A stretch of DNA of 64,000 bases from JBNAVY01 sp049700195 (GCA_049700195.1 JBNAVY010000004.1:1-64000); one strand, 5' to 3'; shown: positions 34,686 through 44,285, counted from the stretch's first letter. Numbers and translations are program-made. Notes: a model not told the origin generated them from the letters alone.

Positions 34686-35879
34686 TTATATATTTTTTCC
34701 CAAGATTATAGTTACGTCTGCCGTATTTCGATCTCCTGTATCATCTACAATAATTGAGTTTTTTAATATTTTTTGTAAACTTTCAATTATATTTTTATCT
34801 TTAGTCCTATTTATAATTTGCGTATTATTATATGTTATTCCTGATACATTACCTATTTTTATAATATCATATCCTTGCTCTTTTAGAATTTCAGCCGTTT
34901 TTGCAGCAGCTCCAGGTATTCCTCCACCATTTAAAATCTCTATTTTTATATTACTGCTGGTTACGGTGTTTGTTTTATCTTTGTCAGGTGTTGTCAAATC
35001 ATTAAAACTTCTCATAAAACTTTTTATTTCATTAGGATTAGTTATATAATATGCAATACCGTCAATATATTGAGGATTTCCTGGCAGGGTTGCAGATTTT
35101 ATATCATTTTTATCCATTTTTATTATATAATTTGCATACTTTATCATTGTGCCAGGAGGTATATTTGTTTCCACGTACTGATTTATAGTTTTTAATATAC
35201 TGTTTATTTTAAGAAGAATTGCAGGATTTTTTGCTTTATCCAATAAAGCTAAAGCAAATTCTCTTTGTACCTTAACTCGACCAAGATCCTGCTCAGCATA
35301 ACCATGTCTGAACCTTACAAGTTCCAAAGCCTGTTGCCCATTTAAAGTTTGGAGGCCTTTTTTTAAATGAATATGAAGTCCGCCTGAATTGTCATCATAG
35401 TCCATATTCATGGGAACGTTCATTTCAACTCCTCCAAGCTCATTAACAAGCTGAACAAATCCTTCAAAACTAATTCTAACATAATAATCAATTGGTTCTC
35501 CTATTAATTGTGAAACTTCATCAATTGATAGTTGAGGACCTCCAATTGGATATGCTGCATTAATCTTTTGTGTACCGTATTTAGGTAAATTTATCATGGT
35601 ATCCCTTGGAATTGAAAGCATAGACCCTTTATTTGTTTTTGGATCATAGGATATGACAAGCATTGTATCTGACCTTTTAGGATCAGTTGGAGAGGTTTCA
35701 TCAAGTCCTAATATTAAAATATTTATCTTTTTATCTTTTTCATTGCTTTTATTTTTATTAATAATTGATGAAACAGTATCTGCTGGATTTAAAGATTTTA
35801 AATAAAAATAACCACCAACACCAAATGAAAGTACAATAAGTAATACTAAAAATATAAATATTTTAAATATTCTTTTCAT
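34686..35879 (-). CDS. LytR-CpsA-Psr (LCP) family cell-wall glycopolymer ligase
   Basis: LCP enzymes attach teichoic-acid-like polymers to peptidoglycan. 397 residues: a short cytoplasmic tail, one membrane helix (~5-25), then the LCP domain with L-G-L-D-E, R-S-D-T-M-L-V-I, S-I-P-R-D-T, K-I-N-A-A-Y and R-F-R-H motifs over ~50-270, and a C-terminal LytR_C domain (~295-395, I-E-I-L-N-G-G-G-I-P-G-A-A). ATG at 35879 has AGGAG 8 nt away; an upstream GTG is less likely. It overlaps yqeK by 17 nt. Confidence 0.93.
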   Translation of the reverse strand: MKRIFKIFIFLVLLIVLSFGVGGYFYLKSLNPADTVSSIINKNKSNEKDKKINILILGLDETSPTDPKRSDTMLVISYDPKTNKGSMLSIPRDTMINLPKYGTQKINAAYPIGGPQLSIDEVSQLIGEPIDYYVRISFEGFVQLVNELGGVEMNVPMNMDYDDNSGGLHIHLKKGLQTLNGQQALELVRFRHGYAEQDLGRVKVQREFALALLDKAKNPAILLKINSILKTINQYVETNIPPGTMIKYANYIIKMDKNDIKSATLPGNPQYIDGIAYYITNPNEIKSFMRSFNDLTTPDKDKTNTVTSSNIKIEILNGGGIPGAAAKTAEILKEQGYDIIKIGNVSGITYNNTQIINRTKDKNIIESLQKILKNSIIVDDTGDRNTADVTIILGKNI

Positions 35880-36462
35880 TTTCTCCACTCCTAAGCTTTA
35901 TAAGAATGTCATTCCTAGAGTCAACAGTTTTGTCATATAAAAGCATTCCTTTTTTAATGACATAATTGATAGTATTGTCTAAAGCTTTTAAAACAGCTAA
36001 ATCCAAATCTTTATATGCTAACTCTCTTAATTCTTTAACACCCTCAAAATCTCTACCCGGTTCAATGTAATCAGATAAAAAAATGATTTTATCCAAAATA
36101 CTCATATTAATATCACCTGTGGTGTGTATTGCAATTGCTCTGGCAATCTCTTGATCATCAATAGCAAAATATTCTTTCAGCATTTTTGCACCAACGGGAC
36201 CATGAAGCAAAAATGGTGAATTTATAAGTATTTCATCAAGATAAATATCGTATTTCTGAGCAAGATCTAATAATTGTTCTTCTGAATATCCTTTCGCACA
36301 ATCATGAAGTAAACCGGCTACCTGAGCTTTCACTGGATCAGCACCATATAAATCTGCTAATTCAACAGCAGTATTCATAACACCAACAGAATGGATAAAC
36401 CTATTTTCACTTATAAATTCTTTTAGTTTATTTTTTAAAAATCCAATATCATATAGTATCAT
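35863..36462 (-). CDS. yqeK: HD-domain hydrolase YqeK (Ap4A hydrolase-like)
   Basis: 199 residues with the HD signature: H-S-V-G-V near residue 24, L-L-H-D-C-A-K at ~50-56 and a later H-T-T-G-D. The B. subtilis-type YqeK cleaves diadenosine tetraphosphate symmetrically. It lies 1 nt after nadD and overlaps the LCP gene, in the standard nadD-yqeK-rsfS cluster. Confidence 0.92.
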   Translation of the reverse strand: MILYDIGFLKNKLKEFISENRFIHSVGVMNTAVELADLYGADPVKAQVAGLLHDCAKGYSEEQLLDLAQKYDIYLDEILINSPFLLHGPVGAKMLKEYFAIDDQEIARAIAIHTTGDINMSILDKIIFLSDYIEPGRDFEGVKELRELAYKDLDLAVLKALDNTINYVIKKGMLLYDKTVDSRNDILIKLRSGENEKNI

Positions 36463-36463
36463 T

Positions 36464-37084
36464 TTATACCTCTGTATATATTTTATATTTTTGAATATAC
36501 CTTTCTACAGACTCTGGTAAAAGATATTTTATAGGTCTTCCTTCTAAAACCCGTTCTCTAATATCTGTTGAAGAAATAGCAAGAGAAGGTACTGTAACTT
36601 TATAAATTTGTTTTCCATATATATTTTTCGTTTCTTCTAATTTTTGATCTACTAAAGATTTTTCAAATCCTGGTCGTGTAGCTGCTACAAAGACGCACAA
36701 TTTTAAAAGTTCATCAGCACTTTTCCATGTAAATATTTCCATTATAGCGTCAGCGCCTGTTATAAAATACAGCTCTGCCTTTTCGCCATAAATCCTTTTA
36801 AATTCTCTTATAGTGTCAATAGTATAAGTATAACCTTCACGTTCAATTTCAATAGCAGAAACTTCAAAATGAGGGTTTGTAACTGTTGCTAAAATAGTCA
36901 TCAGATATCTATGTTTCTTATCTGTAACATTTCTTTTAACTTTATGCGGAGGATTCCCGGCAGGTACAAAAATTACTTTGTCAAGCTGGAATTCAGCCCT
37001 TACAGCTTCTGCAGTTACTAAATGTCCATAATGAATGGGATCAAATGTTCCACCCATTATACCTATTTTAATATGATTTTCCAA
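36464..37084 (-). CDS. nadD: nicotinate-nucleotide adenylyltransferase
   Basis: Makes deamido-NAD from nicotinate mononucleotide and ATP. 206 residues with [11 protein letters not shown] at ~11-21 (the T/H-x-G-H nucleotidyltransferase motif) and S-S-T-D-I-R near 170. Start is TTG with a GGGGGA site 6 nt away. It is the first gene of its operon behind a clear promoter at 37116-37144. Confidence 0.96.
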   Translation of the reverse strand: MENHIKIGIMGGTFDPIHYGHLVTAEAVRAEFQLDKVIFVPAGNPPHKVKRNVTDKKHRYLMTILATVTNPHFEVSAIEIEREGYTYTIDTIREFKRIYGEKAELYFITGADAIMEIFTWKSADELLKLCVFVAATRPGFEKSLVDQKLEETKNIYGKQIYKVTVPSLAISSTDIRERVLEGRPIKYLLPESVERYIQKYKIYTEV

Positions 37085-37115
37085 AATTTTTCCCCCAATA
37101 TTATTTTCTGTGTAT

Positions 37116-37144
37116 ATTATACATTAAATATGATTTGTGTACAA
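37116..37144 (-). promoter_or_regulatory. sigma-A promoter of nadD operon
   Basis: TTGTAC (37139-37144), 17-bp spacer, TATAAT (37116-37121) on the minus strand, 31 bp before the nadD start. Confidence 0.7.
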
Positions 37145-37181
37145 GTTTATATTAAATAATCTGAAAAAGGAAAATTAGGCT

Positions 37182-38456
37182 TTAGTCATAATATTCAAAT
37201 TCAAAATCCCTTACATTTATTGTATCTCCGTCTTTAAAACCTTTTTCTTTTAAATAATCTATAACTCCACTTTTCCTTAATAATCTTTCAAAATACCTAA
37301 GTGAATTTTCATCTTGTAAATTAACCCTTTTTAATAGTCTGTCAATTTTAGAACCACTTAAATAATAAGTAGTTCCTTCTATTTTAACATCTACATTTTC
37401 TTCTTCCTGAGGTAATTCATACACTATTATGTCTTCTGTATATGTTTTGTCAACATTTAAAGACAATTTATCCAAAATCTCTATTATCTTATCCAAAAGT
37501 TTATCAATACCCTGCTTAGTAGCTGCAGAAATAGGAAAAACCTCATATCCTTTCTTGTTTAAACTTTCTTTAAATAGTTCATAGAATTCTGAGGATGTTT
37601 CGATGTCAATTTTATTTGCGGCAACAATCTGTGGCAATTTTGTTAATTTATCACTATATAATCCTAACTCATTATTAATTTTATCAAAATCTTCAACAGG
37701 ATTTCTGCCTTCAATACCCGAAATATCTACAACATGAATTAATATTCTTGTTCTTTCTATATGCCTTAAAAAGTTATACCCTAGACCTTCTCCTTTATGC
37801 GCACCTTCTATTAATCCAGGAATATCTGCCATAACAAAAGATTTACCTTTATATTCAACAACACCTAAATTAGGAGTTAATGTAGTAAAGGGATAATTTG
37901 CTATTTTGGGTTTAGCTTTAGTACAAGCGGCTAATAATGTTGACTTTCCTGCATTTGGAAATCCAATAAGTCCCACATCTGCAAGCAACTTCAGTTCTAG
38001 TTTAACCCATAGTTCTTTACCAGACTCACCACTTTCTGCAAACCGTGGTGTTTTCATTGTTGAAGTAGCAAATTTTGCGTTACCTTTACCGCCTTTTCCT
38101 CCTCTTAACACAATGGCTTTCTGGTTTTCTTTGACAAGATCAGCAATTACCTGGTTATTTTCTGTATTTATTATCGTAGTACCTACTGGGACACGAATTA
38201 ACAAATCTTCTGCATTCTTCCCATACATATTGTTTCCTTTCCCATTTTCTCCGTTTTTAGCTATATATTTTCTTTTATATTTGAAATCCATAAGAGTTGA
38301 TAAATTAGGATCAGCATAAAAGATTATATCTCCACCTTTACCGCCATCTCCACCATCTGGGCCGCCATATGCTACGTATTTTTCTCTTCTGAAAGAAATA
38401 ACGCCATTTCCCCCATCTCCTGATTTTATATATATTTTAGCTGTATCTATAAACAT
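37182..38456 (-). CDS. obg: Obg GTPase
   Basis: Ribosome-assembly and stress GTPase. 424 residues: glycine-rich Obg fold (~1-158, G-G-P-D-G-G-D-G-G-K-G-G), G domain with G-F-P-N-A-G-K-S-T near 165, D-I-P-G-L-I-E-G-A, N-K-I-D and S-A-A, and a C-terminal OCT domain (~345-424). It lies in the conserved rplU-prp-rpmA-(spo0B)-obg series. GGTGATTAT precedes the ATG. Confidence 0.97.
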   Translation of the reverse strand: MFIDTAKIYIKSGDGGNGVISFRREKYVAYGGPDGGDGGKGGDIIFYADPNLSTLMDFKYKRKYIAKNGENGKGNNMYGKNAEDLLIRVPVGTTIINTENNQVIADLVKENQKAIVLRGGKGGKGNAKFATSTMKTPRFAESGESGKELWVKLELKLLADVGLIGFPNAGKSTLLAACTKAKPKIANYPFTTLTPNLGVVEYKGKSFVMADIPGLIEGAHKGEGLGYNFLRHIERTRILIHVVDISGIEGRNPVEDFDKINNELGLYSDKLTKLPQIVAANKIDIETSSEFYELFKESLNKKGYEVFPISAATKQGIDKLLDKIIEILDKLSLNVDKTYTEDIIVYELPQEEENVDVKIEGTTYYLSGSKIDRLLKRVNLQDENSLRYFERLLRKSGVIDYLKEKGFKDGDTINVRDFEFEYYD

Positions 38457-38501
38457 ATAATCACCTGCCTCTTCTGTAATTTATTATTTGCTAATATTAT
38501 T

Positions 38502-38720
38502 TTAAAAATTATCAGATATTTTTTTTATTATTTGTTCAGTTTCATCAATATTAAAAATTTCTTTATCTTTATTTATATTAGCAATTGTTTTGTGTGTATA
38601 TTCAATAACTTTATCTAACTTGCCAAGCTGGGCATATCCTAAAATAACCTGAAGATCATTTAAAATTTCATGTCGCTTATTTCTAATATATTTTATAAAA
38701 ATTTCGTTTTCTGAAGGCAT
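38502..38720 (-). CDS. Spo0B-like helical histidine-phosphotransfer domain protein
   Basis: A 72-residue helical hairpin protein with R-H-E-I-L-N-D-L-Q-V-I-L-G-Y at residues 16-29, matching the SPOB_a phosphoacceptor helix (H followed by D/E and N-x-L-Q). Spo0B relays phosphate to Spo0A in bacilli; its position between rpmA and obg matches spo0B in Bacillus. It lacks the C-terminal ATPase-like half of full Spo0B. Most clostridia have no full phosphorelay, so its partner is uncertain. Confidence 0.75.
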   Translation of the reverse strand: MPSENEIFIKYIRNKRHEILNDLQVILGYAQLGKLDKVIEYTHKTIANINKDKEIFNIDETEQIIKKISDNF

Positions 38721-38755
38721 ATCTTCACCGCTTTCTAAACGTATTTTTACACAAA

Positions 38756-38781
38756 AAAATCCTGGTTTAAACCAGGATTTT
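38756..38781 (-). terminator. terminator after rpmA
   Basis: A perfect 26-nt palindrome (AAAATCCTGGTTT and its complement) followed on the minus strand by a run of T. It would separate rplU-prp-rpmA from spo0B-like-obg, apart from readthrough. Confidence 0.85.
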
Positions 38782-39067
38782 AGTTCTCTGCTGCTTTTCT
38801 TTCTGTATATATACTTACTTGTTTTTTATCCCGGCCTTTTCTTTCAAAAGCCACATAACCATCTGTAAGAGCAAAAAGCGTGTCATCCTTACCAATACCT
38901 ACATTTATTCCAGGGTGAACTTTTGTGCCTCTTTGCCTTACAAGAATATTACCTGCAAGAACAAATTGTCCATCGGCTCTTTTAACTCCGAGACGTTTTG
39001 ATTCACTGTCACGACCGTTACGCGAACTACCTACGCCCTTTTTATGAGCAAAAAGTTGAAGGTTCAT
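38780..39067 (-). CDS. rpmA: 50S ribosomal protein L27
   Basis: 95 residues with [13 protein letters not shown] near the N-terminus and the L27 core G-T-K-V-H-P-G. The N-terminus begins M-N-L-Q-L-F-A-H, the cleavable Firmicute extension that Prp removes after Phe6 so that the mature tail reaches the peptidyl-transferase centre. The prp gene is adjacent. Confidence 0.97.
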   Translation of the reverse strand: MNLQLFAHKKGVGSSRNGRDSESKRLGVKRADGQFVLAGNILVRQRGTKVHPGINVGIGKDDTLFALTDGYVAFERKGRDKKQVSIYTERKAAEN

Positions 39068-39402
39068 CTATTACACCTCCTATCAAATACTTTTACATTA
39101 TCCGGATACTCTTTCGCTATATCTTTTAAACCTAGAACCATTGTTTCTAAGATTGAATCTACTTTTATAAGATCTTCTTCATTATTAATTTTGTCAATTT
39201 CTACAGTTAAATATCCATCTTTTATCTTTTTTTTAAAATGAATAAAAACTAAGGATTCTAATCCAAGTACAGCTGTCTGAGAAATAGCAGAAACTGCTGC
39301 ACATATAATATCTTTACCATATTCATTAAAATCAGCATGACCTTTAACCGTAAATTTATATATTTTGCCGAAAGAATTCCTTAAAATATCAACTTCAATC
39401 AT
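39064..39402 (-). CDS. prp: ribosomal-processing cysteine protease Prp
   Basis: 112 residues with the catalytic pair: His in K-G-H-A-D-F near residue 21 and Cys in D-I-I-C-A-A-V-S near 34. Prp cuts the N-terminal peptide from L27. It lies between rplU and rpmA and overlaps rpmA by 4 nt, coupling enzyme and substrate synthesis. Its ribosome-binding site is weak. Confidence 0.94.
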   Translation of the reverse strand: MIEVDILRNSFGKIYKFTVKGHADFNEYGKDIICAAVSAISQTAVLGLESLVFIHFKKKIKDGYLTVEIDKINNEEDLIKVDSILETMVLGLKDIAKEYPDNVKVFDRRCNR

Positions 39403-39408
39403 AACACA

Positions 39409-39723
39409 TTACTCTGCAATTTTTTCAATTTGTACTTTTGTATAAGGTTGGCGATGACCTTGTTTTTTTCTGTAATTCTTTTTTGCTTTGTATTTAAAAA
39501 CTATAATTTTTTTGCCCTTACCATGCTCTAAAACTTTAGCATCAACTTTTACATTATTCAAATATGGTGTTCCGAATTCAACTTTGCCATCCTTATTAGA
39601 ATAAACTAAAACTTTGTCAAAAGAAAAACCATCACCTACTTGATAATTTAGCTTTTCTACTAAAAGAATATCTCCTTCTTGTACCTTATATTGTTTTCCA
39701 CCTGTTTCTATTATAGCGTACAT
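39409..39723 (-). CDS. rplU: 50S ribosomal protein L21
   Basis: 104 residues starting [12 protein letters not shown], with K-x-x-Y-R-x-K-x-G-H-R-Q-P-Y-T near the end, as in the family. AGGAGGTG precedes the ATG at 39723; an in-frame extension to 39828 runs through the leader and promoter and is rejected. First gene of rplU-prp-rpmA. Confidence 0.97.
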   Translation of the reverse strand: MYAIIETGGKQYKVQEGDILLVEKLNYQVGDGFSFDKVLVYSNKDGKVEFGTPYLNNVKVDAKVLEHGKGKKIIVFKYKAKKNYRKKQGHRQPYTKVQIEKIAE

Positions 39724-39792
39724 AGTGCACCTCCTCTGTCCAGTCTCGCCGAGCAACAAGGTAAAATTTAAAACCCGTCCCGAGCGGCTACA
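39724..39792 (-). ncRNA. probable ribosomal protein L21 leader
   Basis: About 70 nt of GC-rich, self-complementary sequence (GCCGCTCGGG and GCTCGGCGAGAC blocks) between the rplU promoter and its start codon, conspicuous against the A+T-rich background. Firmicutes commonly carry an autoregulatory L21 leader here. Identification is by position and composition, not by a checked covariance model. Confidence 0.55.
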
Positions 39793-39798
39793 AAGTGT

Positions 39799-39828
39799 AT
39801 TGTAACATATAAAAAGCAAATTTGTCAA
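39799..39828 (-). promoter_or_regulatory. sigma-A promoter of rplU
   Basis: Consensus TTGACA (39823-39828), 18-bp spacer, TACAAT (39799-39804) on the minus strand. Confidence 0.8.
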
Positions 39829-39835
39829 TTACAAT

Positions 39836-40198
39836 TTACATTGTTTGTTCGGATTTTTCTTCTTTACCCTGTTTATCATCTTTTTGATCTGTTTTATCAA
39901 TAATAGTATTTTGCATCTCTATAACTTTCTTATTTAATTCGTCTTTTTCTTTTTCTATTTCTTTTATTCTATTATTTAGTCCTCTGATACGCATTGAATA
40001 CCTTACCTGTCCAAAAACACCTATTATACCAATAGTTATGGCTCCAATTGCTGCCGATATTAAAATAACTAAGGCTTGTGAAATTTTATAATGCCAGTAC
40101 AAAAAGCTTATATCTACAGCAACTGCATTTGATATTGCAAAAACAGCAACCAAAACCGCAAATATAAGTGCTAAAATTGTATAATATTGTCCTTTCAA
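39836..40198 (-). CDS. LapA (DUF1049) family membrane protein
   Basis: 120 residues with two hydrophobic helices (~5-30 and ~42-65) joined by a short loop, then a coiled-coil region (~75-105) and an acidic/lysine-rich tail. The N-terminal pattern A-V-F-A-I-S-N-A-V-A-V-D-I-S-F-L-Y-W fits the LapA/DUF1049 family. Role in this group is unclear. TTG start with GGAGGTG 7 nt away. Confidence 0.8.
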   Translation of the reverse strand: MKGQYYTILALIFAVLVAVFAISNAVAVDISFLYWHYKISQALVILISAAIGAITIGIIGVFGQVRYSMRIRGLNNRIKEIEKEKDELNKKVIEMQNTIIDKTDQKDDKQGKEEKSEQTM

Positions 40199-40285
40199 TT
40201 TCTACACCTCCAAAATATTATTTTGTTAAAAAATAATTTTAAATTGATACTAAAATCAAAATTATTAGATATATATATTACATAT

Positions 40286-40315
40286 ATAATAATTTATAAT
40301 ATCCAAAATTGTCAA
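40286..40315 (-). promoter_or_regulatory. probable promoter of the lapA-like gene
   Basis: Consensus TTGACA (40310-40315), 18-bp spacer, TATTAT (40286-40291) on the minus strand, about 88 bp before the TTG start. Confidence 0.6.
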
Positions 40316-40330
40316 CAATATATTTTCTAA

Positions 40331-41758
40331 TTAATAAAATCCAATTTCAAATTCATCATAGCTTTTGTTGTTATCTTGTATAATCTCAACATTCACATTA
40401 TAATCTTCTTTAATTTTTTCTTCTAACTGATTAAAAAGCTTTATAACTCTTTTATTGGCTTTAATATAAATCTTGTCAGTCAAAACATTTGTACAAATTC
40501 TGTTAACTTCCCTTATTATTTTTTGTAGTAAATATTCATCTGAAAAAACAATACCTTCTCCTTTACAGACCGGACATTTATTTGCCAGATAAAAACTTAC
40601 TTGTGACCTGACTCTCTTTCTTGTCATTTCAACTAACCCTAATTGTGTAAAACCTAATACTGTACATTTTGATCTATCTTTTTGCAAACTTTCTTTAAAT
40701 ATATCCAAGAGCTTTTTTTTAAAATTTTCATTTGTCATATCAATAAAATCTATTATAATAATACCGCCTATATCTCTTAACCTTAACTGTAGTGCAATTT
40801 CTTCAGCAGCTTCTTTATTTGTTTTGTATATAGTTTCTTCTAAAGAAGAATTCCCAATATATTTTCCTGTATTTACATCAATTACAGTAAGTGCTTCTGT
40901 TTGATCTATTATTATAAATCCGCCACTTTTTAACCATATTTTTTTATCTAATAGTTTTTCTATTTGATAATCTATGCCATACAAACTTATTAAATCGCCA
41001 TTTTCATATTTTACAAAATCAGTATTATCTTTACCTATACTTTTTAAGTATTTTTTTATATTCTCAAATTCATTTTTATTATTTACTACAATTTCTTCTA
41101 TTTCATCATTATAAATATCTCTTAAATATTTTATAACAAAATTATTTTCTTCATATATTAATGATGGCCCTGAAGAATTTTTATATGCAGTTTTTAATTC
41201 TTCATATAATCTAAGTAAATTTTTAAAATCATTATATAAATCTTCTTCTGTTGCTTTTTCAGCAGCTGTGCGAATTATTATACCAACATTATCCTTTTTC
41301 ATTTTTTTTATAATTCCTATAAGTCTGGTTTTTTCTTTTTCATCAGTAATTCTATGGGAAATCCCTAAATAATCTATTTCTGGCATCATAACCATATATC
41401 TGCCTGGTATAGAAATATTTGCAGTTACCCTAGGGTTTTTTGTGCCGACAGCTTCTTTTGAAACCTGAACCATGAGTTCTTGCCCGCTTTTTATGACTTT
41501 TGTTATGATATTATTATTGTTTTCATTTTTATCATTATATTGTAAATCACTCGAAAACAAAAAAGCATTTTTATTTAAGCCGATATCAATAAAAGCCGAT
41601 TGCATACCTTTTAAAACATTTTTTACTTTACCTTTATATATATTGCCCAATATACTTCTATCTTCTTTTTTTTCTGGATGATATTCCTTTAATTTCCCAT
41701 TTTCTAATAAAGCCATCTGATAAAATATTTCATCAATATTAAAAATTATACGTTTCAA
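40331..41758 (-). CDS. rng: ribonuclease G/E family
   Basis: 475-residue endoribonuclease of the RNase E/G family. S1-like domain near residues 30-125 (G-N-I-Y-K-G-K-V-K-N-V-L-K-G-M-Q-S-A-F-I-D-I-G), catalytic DNase I-like part with D-V-N-T-G-K near 285 and D-F-I-D-M near 330, and the zinc-link C-P-V-C near 390. No long C-terminal scaffold, so it is RNase G-sized. TTG at 41758, spaced 8 nt from GAGG, is preferred to an upstream GTG that lies within the ribosome-binding site. It follows the TIGR03936 gene by 5 nt. Confidence 0.92.
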   Translation of the reverse strand: MKRIIFNIDEIFYQMALLENGKLKEYHPEKKEDRSILGNIYKGKVKNVLKGMQSAFIDIGLNKNAFLFSSDLQYNDKNENNNNIITKVIKSGQELMVQVSKEAVGTKNPRVTANISIPGRYMVMMPEIDYLGISHRITDEKEKTRLIGIIKKMKKDNVGIIIRTAAEKATEEDLYNDFKNLLRLYEELKTAYKNSSGPSLIYEENNFVIKYLRDIYNDEIEEIVVNNKNEFENIKKYLKSIGKDNTDFVKYENGDLISLYGIDYQIEKLLDKKIWLKSGGFIIIDQTEALTVIDVNTGKYIGNSSLEETIYKTNKEAAEEIALQLRLRDIGGIIIIDFIDMTNENFKKKLLDIFKESLQKDRSKCTVLGFTQLGLVEMTRKRVRSQVSFYLANKCPVCKGEGIVFSDEYLLQKIIREVNRICTNVLTDKIYIKANKRVIKLFNQLEEKIKEDYNVNVEIIQDNNKSYDEFEIGFY

Positions 41759-41763
41759 AAACT

Positions 41764-42429
41764 TCACCTCATATCTGTATCTAAAATAATTTTTTCCCTT
41801 TTTAGTTTATAGTTTTCTAAATTAATTAAGCCATCTAAAAAATCATTAAATGCTTTTAAAAGATGCAAAGGAGTAGGTGTACCTTCTCCTAATTTTAATT
41901 TTACATAAATTTCTCCCATTTTACCATCATAAAATAATAATTTGGTTTCAATAATATATGCTTTTATATCAATTACCTTTTTCCCCTTTCTTGTATCTTT
42001 TTCAATTTCAATTGAAGGCTGTTCAATAAATTTTTTATAAATATCATAAATATCATGGATATTTTCGAATGTAGAAAATTTAATTAAATAATCAGCAGCA
42101 ACAATTCTCGAAGAAAGAATATCCTCATTTGCAACTTCAAAACTTTCTAATATAATAATTCCCTTTGGTAAAACATTATTTATTTTATTTTTAAAATGCT
42201 TTGGCAAAATATCTTCACAAACTTCTACATCAAAATAATCACCGTCAGTAGTTGCTCCAACCATTAAAGCGTTCCCAAAAGAGATTTTTGGATGAGGATT
42301 AAACCCTTTTGAAAAAGCAATTTTTATATCAGCTCTTCTAAAAGCTCTTTCAAATAATCTCATAACATCTAAGTGAGATATAAATCTCACATTTTCTTCT
42401 TTTTTGAATTTATTTCTAATGCGTTTCAA
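41764..42429 (-). CDS. TIGR03936/DUF2344 family protein
   Basis: A ~221-residue protein of the DUF2344 family, found next to or fused with the TIGR03960 radical-SAM protein, as here. It has R-F-I-S-H-L-D-V-M-R-L-F-E-R-A near the N-terminus and G-F-N-P-H-P-K-I-S-F-G. A TTG at 42429 fits GAGGAGG with 9-nt spacing and gives the expected start; the frame could be extended to 42465 inside the upstream gene. Function unknown, suspected in tRNA/rRNA modification. Confidence 0.8.
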   Translation of the reverse strand: MKRIRNKFKKEENVRFISHLDVMRLFERAFRRADIKIAFSKGFNPHPKISFGNALMVGATTDGDYFDVEVCEDILPKHFKNKINNVLPKGIIILESFEVANEDILSSRIVAADYLIKFSTFENIHDIYDIYKKFIEQPSIEIEKDTRKGKKVIDIKAYIIETKLLFYDGKMGEIYVKLKLGEGTPTPLHLLKAFNDFLDGLINLENYKLKREKIILDTDMR

Positions 42430-44263
42430 AGCATTTGACCTCCTCATCAAATTCTTTAATTCCACAACCAGTACAAAATACCCTGCAATCTTTCGTAGTT
42501 TTTAATTCTTTAGACTTGTTTAATTCCCTTAATAAATATTTTTTATTTACTCCCACATCTACTACATCCCAAGGAAAAATTTCGTCATAGTTTCTTTCCC
42601 TATTAGCATAAAAATGTGGATCAATTCCTTCTTCCTCAAATGCTTCTAACCATTTATCGTATTTTAAATATTCATCCCAGCCATCAAATTTACATCCTTT
42701 TTCCCATGCTTTTATTATTGCTCGTCCTACTTTTCTGTCTCCTTTAGAAACTACTGCTTCTAAAAAGCTCGTCCTATAGTCATGCCAGCTATATCTTATA
42801 TTTTTGCCTCTTAAATTTTTCTTCAATAGATCCTGTTTTTCAATTATTGTGTTTACATCTTCTTGTCCAACCCATTGAAATGGAGTAAAAGGTTTAGGAA
42901 CAAATATCGACGTACTGACAGTAATTTTAAGATCCTTTAGATTACCTCTAACTTTTTTGTAAATTGATATAACTTTGTGAACTAAATCACTAATACCCTT
43001 AACATCCTCAAAAGTTTCACCAGGAAGTCCGATCATAAAATAAAGTTTTATTGTATTCCATCCTGCTTTAAATGCCTCTTCTGTTGATACCATTAAATCT
43101 TCCTCTGTTACACCCTTATTTATAATATCTCTTAATCTTTGCGAACCAGCTTCCGGCGCTAATGTTAAACCGGTTTTTCTGACTTTTTGGATTTCGTTTA
43201 ATAAATATACAGAAAATGCATCGATTCTTGTTGATGGTATAGCTACCCCCACACCCTTATCATGATACTTTTCTATTAATTTTTTCACCAAGTCTTCTAT
43301 CTGAGAATAGTCACAAGTACTTAAAGAAGCAAGAGACAATTCTTCATAACCAGTAGATTTTATTAGTTTGTCTGCAAGTTCTAATAACTTCTCAACAGAT
43401 TTTTCTCTTACAGGTCTATATATCATTCCAGCCTGACAAAATCTGCAGCCTCTTGTACAACCTCTAAAAACCTCAAGCATTATACGATCATGGACGATAT
43501 CCATAAATGGTACAATCTGTTTTTCTGGATAAAATATTGTTTCAAAATCTTTAATTATTCTTTTTTTTACTCTTGGTGAAATATCTTCTTTTAAAGGTCT
43601 GATTTCAGCTATGGTACCATCGGAATTATATATTTCTTCATAAAAAGCAGGGATAAAAACCCCTTCAATTTTTGAGATAAGTTTTAAAAATTCATCCCTC
43701 TTTCCAGAAATATTTTTCCATTTCCTATAGACTTCCATAATCTCTAATATTACTTCTTCTCCTTCTCCCATAACAAAAATATCAACAACTTCTGAAAGAG
43801 GTGCTGGATTATAAGCACATGGTCCACCTGCTATAACAAAAGGTCCTTCTTTTCTATCTTTTGATAATATTGGAATATTACCTAAATTAAGCATATTTAA
43901 TAAATTAGTATAACTCATCTCATATTGTAGTGTAAAACCTACAAAATCAAATTTATCTAATGGAGTTTTGGTTTCTAAAGAAAATAAAGGAATTTTATTT
44001 TCTCTCATTAGATTTTCCATATCGATCCATGGTGCAAATACTCTTTCACAATAAATATCATCTTCTTCATTCAAAAGACTGTAAAGTATTTTCATACCTA
44101 AATGAGACATACCTACTTCATACACATCTGGAAAAGCAAATGCAAATCTAATATAAACATTTTCTAGATTTTTTTCAACTGAATTTAATTCTCCACCTAT
44201 GTATCTAGTTGGTTTACTTACTCTCATAAGTAAGCTATCTATTTTTTCATTTAATTGTTCCAT
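42416..44263 (-). CDS. TIGR03960-type B12-binding-domain radical SAM protein
   Basis: 615 residues. N-terminal ~200 residues resemble a B12-binding Rossmann domain (G-M-S-H-L-G-M-K-I-L-Y-S-L-L-N). The radical-SAM cluster motif C-T-R-G-C-R-F-C is near residue 270, followed by L-T-L-A-P-E-A-G-S-Q-R-L-R and I-G-L-P-G-E-T. The C-terminus has a C-x-x-C pair. Always paired with the TIGR03936 protein, which it overlaps by 14 nt; upstream of RNase G as in many Firmicutes. The reaction is not known. Confidence 0.88.
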   Translation of the reverse strand: MEQLNEKIDSLLMRVSKPTRYIGGELNSVEKNLENVYIRFAFAFPDVYEVGMSHLGMKILYSLLNEEDDIYCERVFAPWIDMENLMRENKIPLFSLETKTPLDKFDFVGFTLQYEMSYTNLLNMLNLGNIPILSKDRKEGPFVIAGGPCAYNPAPLSEVVDIFVMGEGEEVILEIMEVYRKWKNISGKRDEFLKLISKIEGVFIPAFYEEIYNSDGTIAEIRPLKEDISPRVKKRIIKDFETIFYPEKQIVPFMDIVHDRIMLEVFRGCTRGCRFCQAGMIYRPVREKSVEKLLELADKLIKSTGYEELSLASLSTCDYSQIEDLVKKLIEKYHDKGVGVAIPSTRIDAFSVYLLNEIQKVRKTGLTLAPEAGSQRLRDIINKGVTEEDLMVSTEEAFKAGWNTIKLYFMIGLPGETFEDVKGISDLVHKVISIYKKVRGNLKDLKITVSTSIFVPKPFTPFQWVGQEDVNTIIEKQDLLKKNLRGKNIRYSWHDYRTSFLEAVVSKGDRKVGRAIIKAWEKGCKFDGWDEYLKYDKWLEAFEEEGIDPHFYANRERNYDEIFPWDVVDVGVNKKYLLRELNKSKELKTTKDCRVFCTGCGIKEFDEEVKCFETH

Positions 44264-44285
44264 GATAATTCCTCCAAAGTAATGT

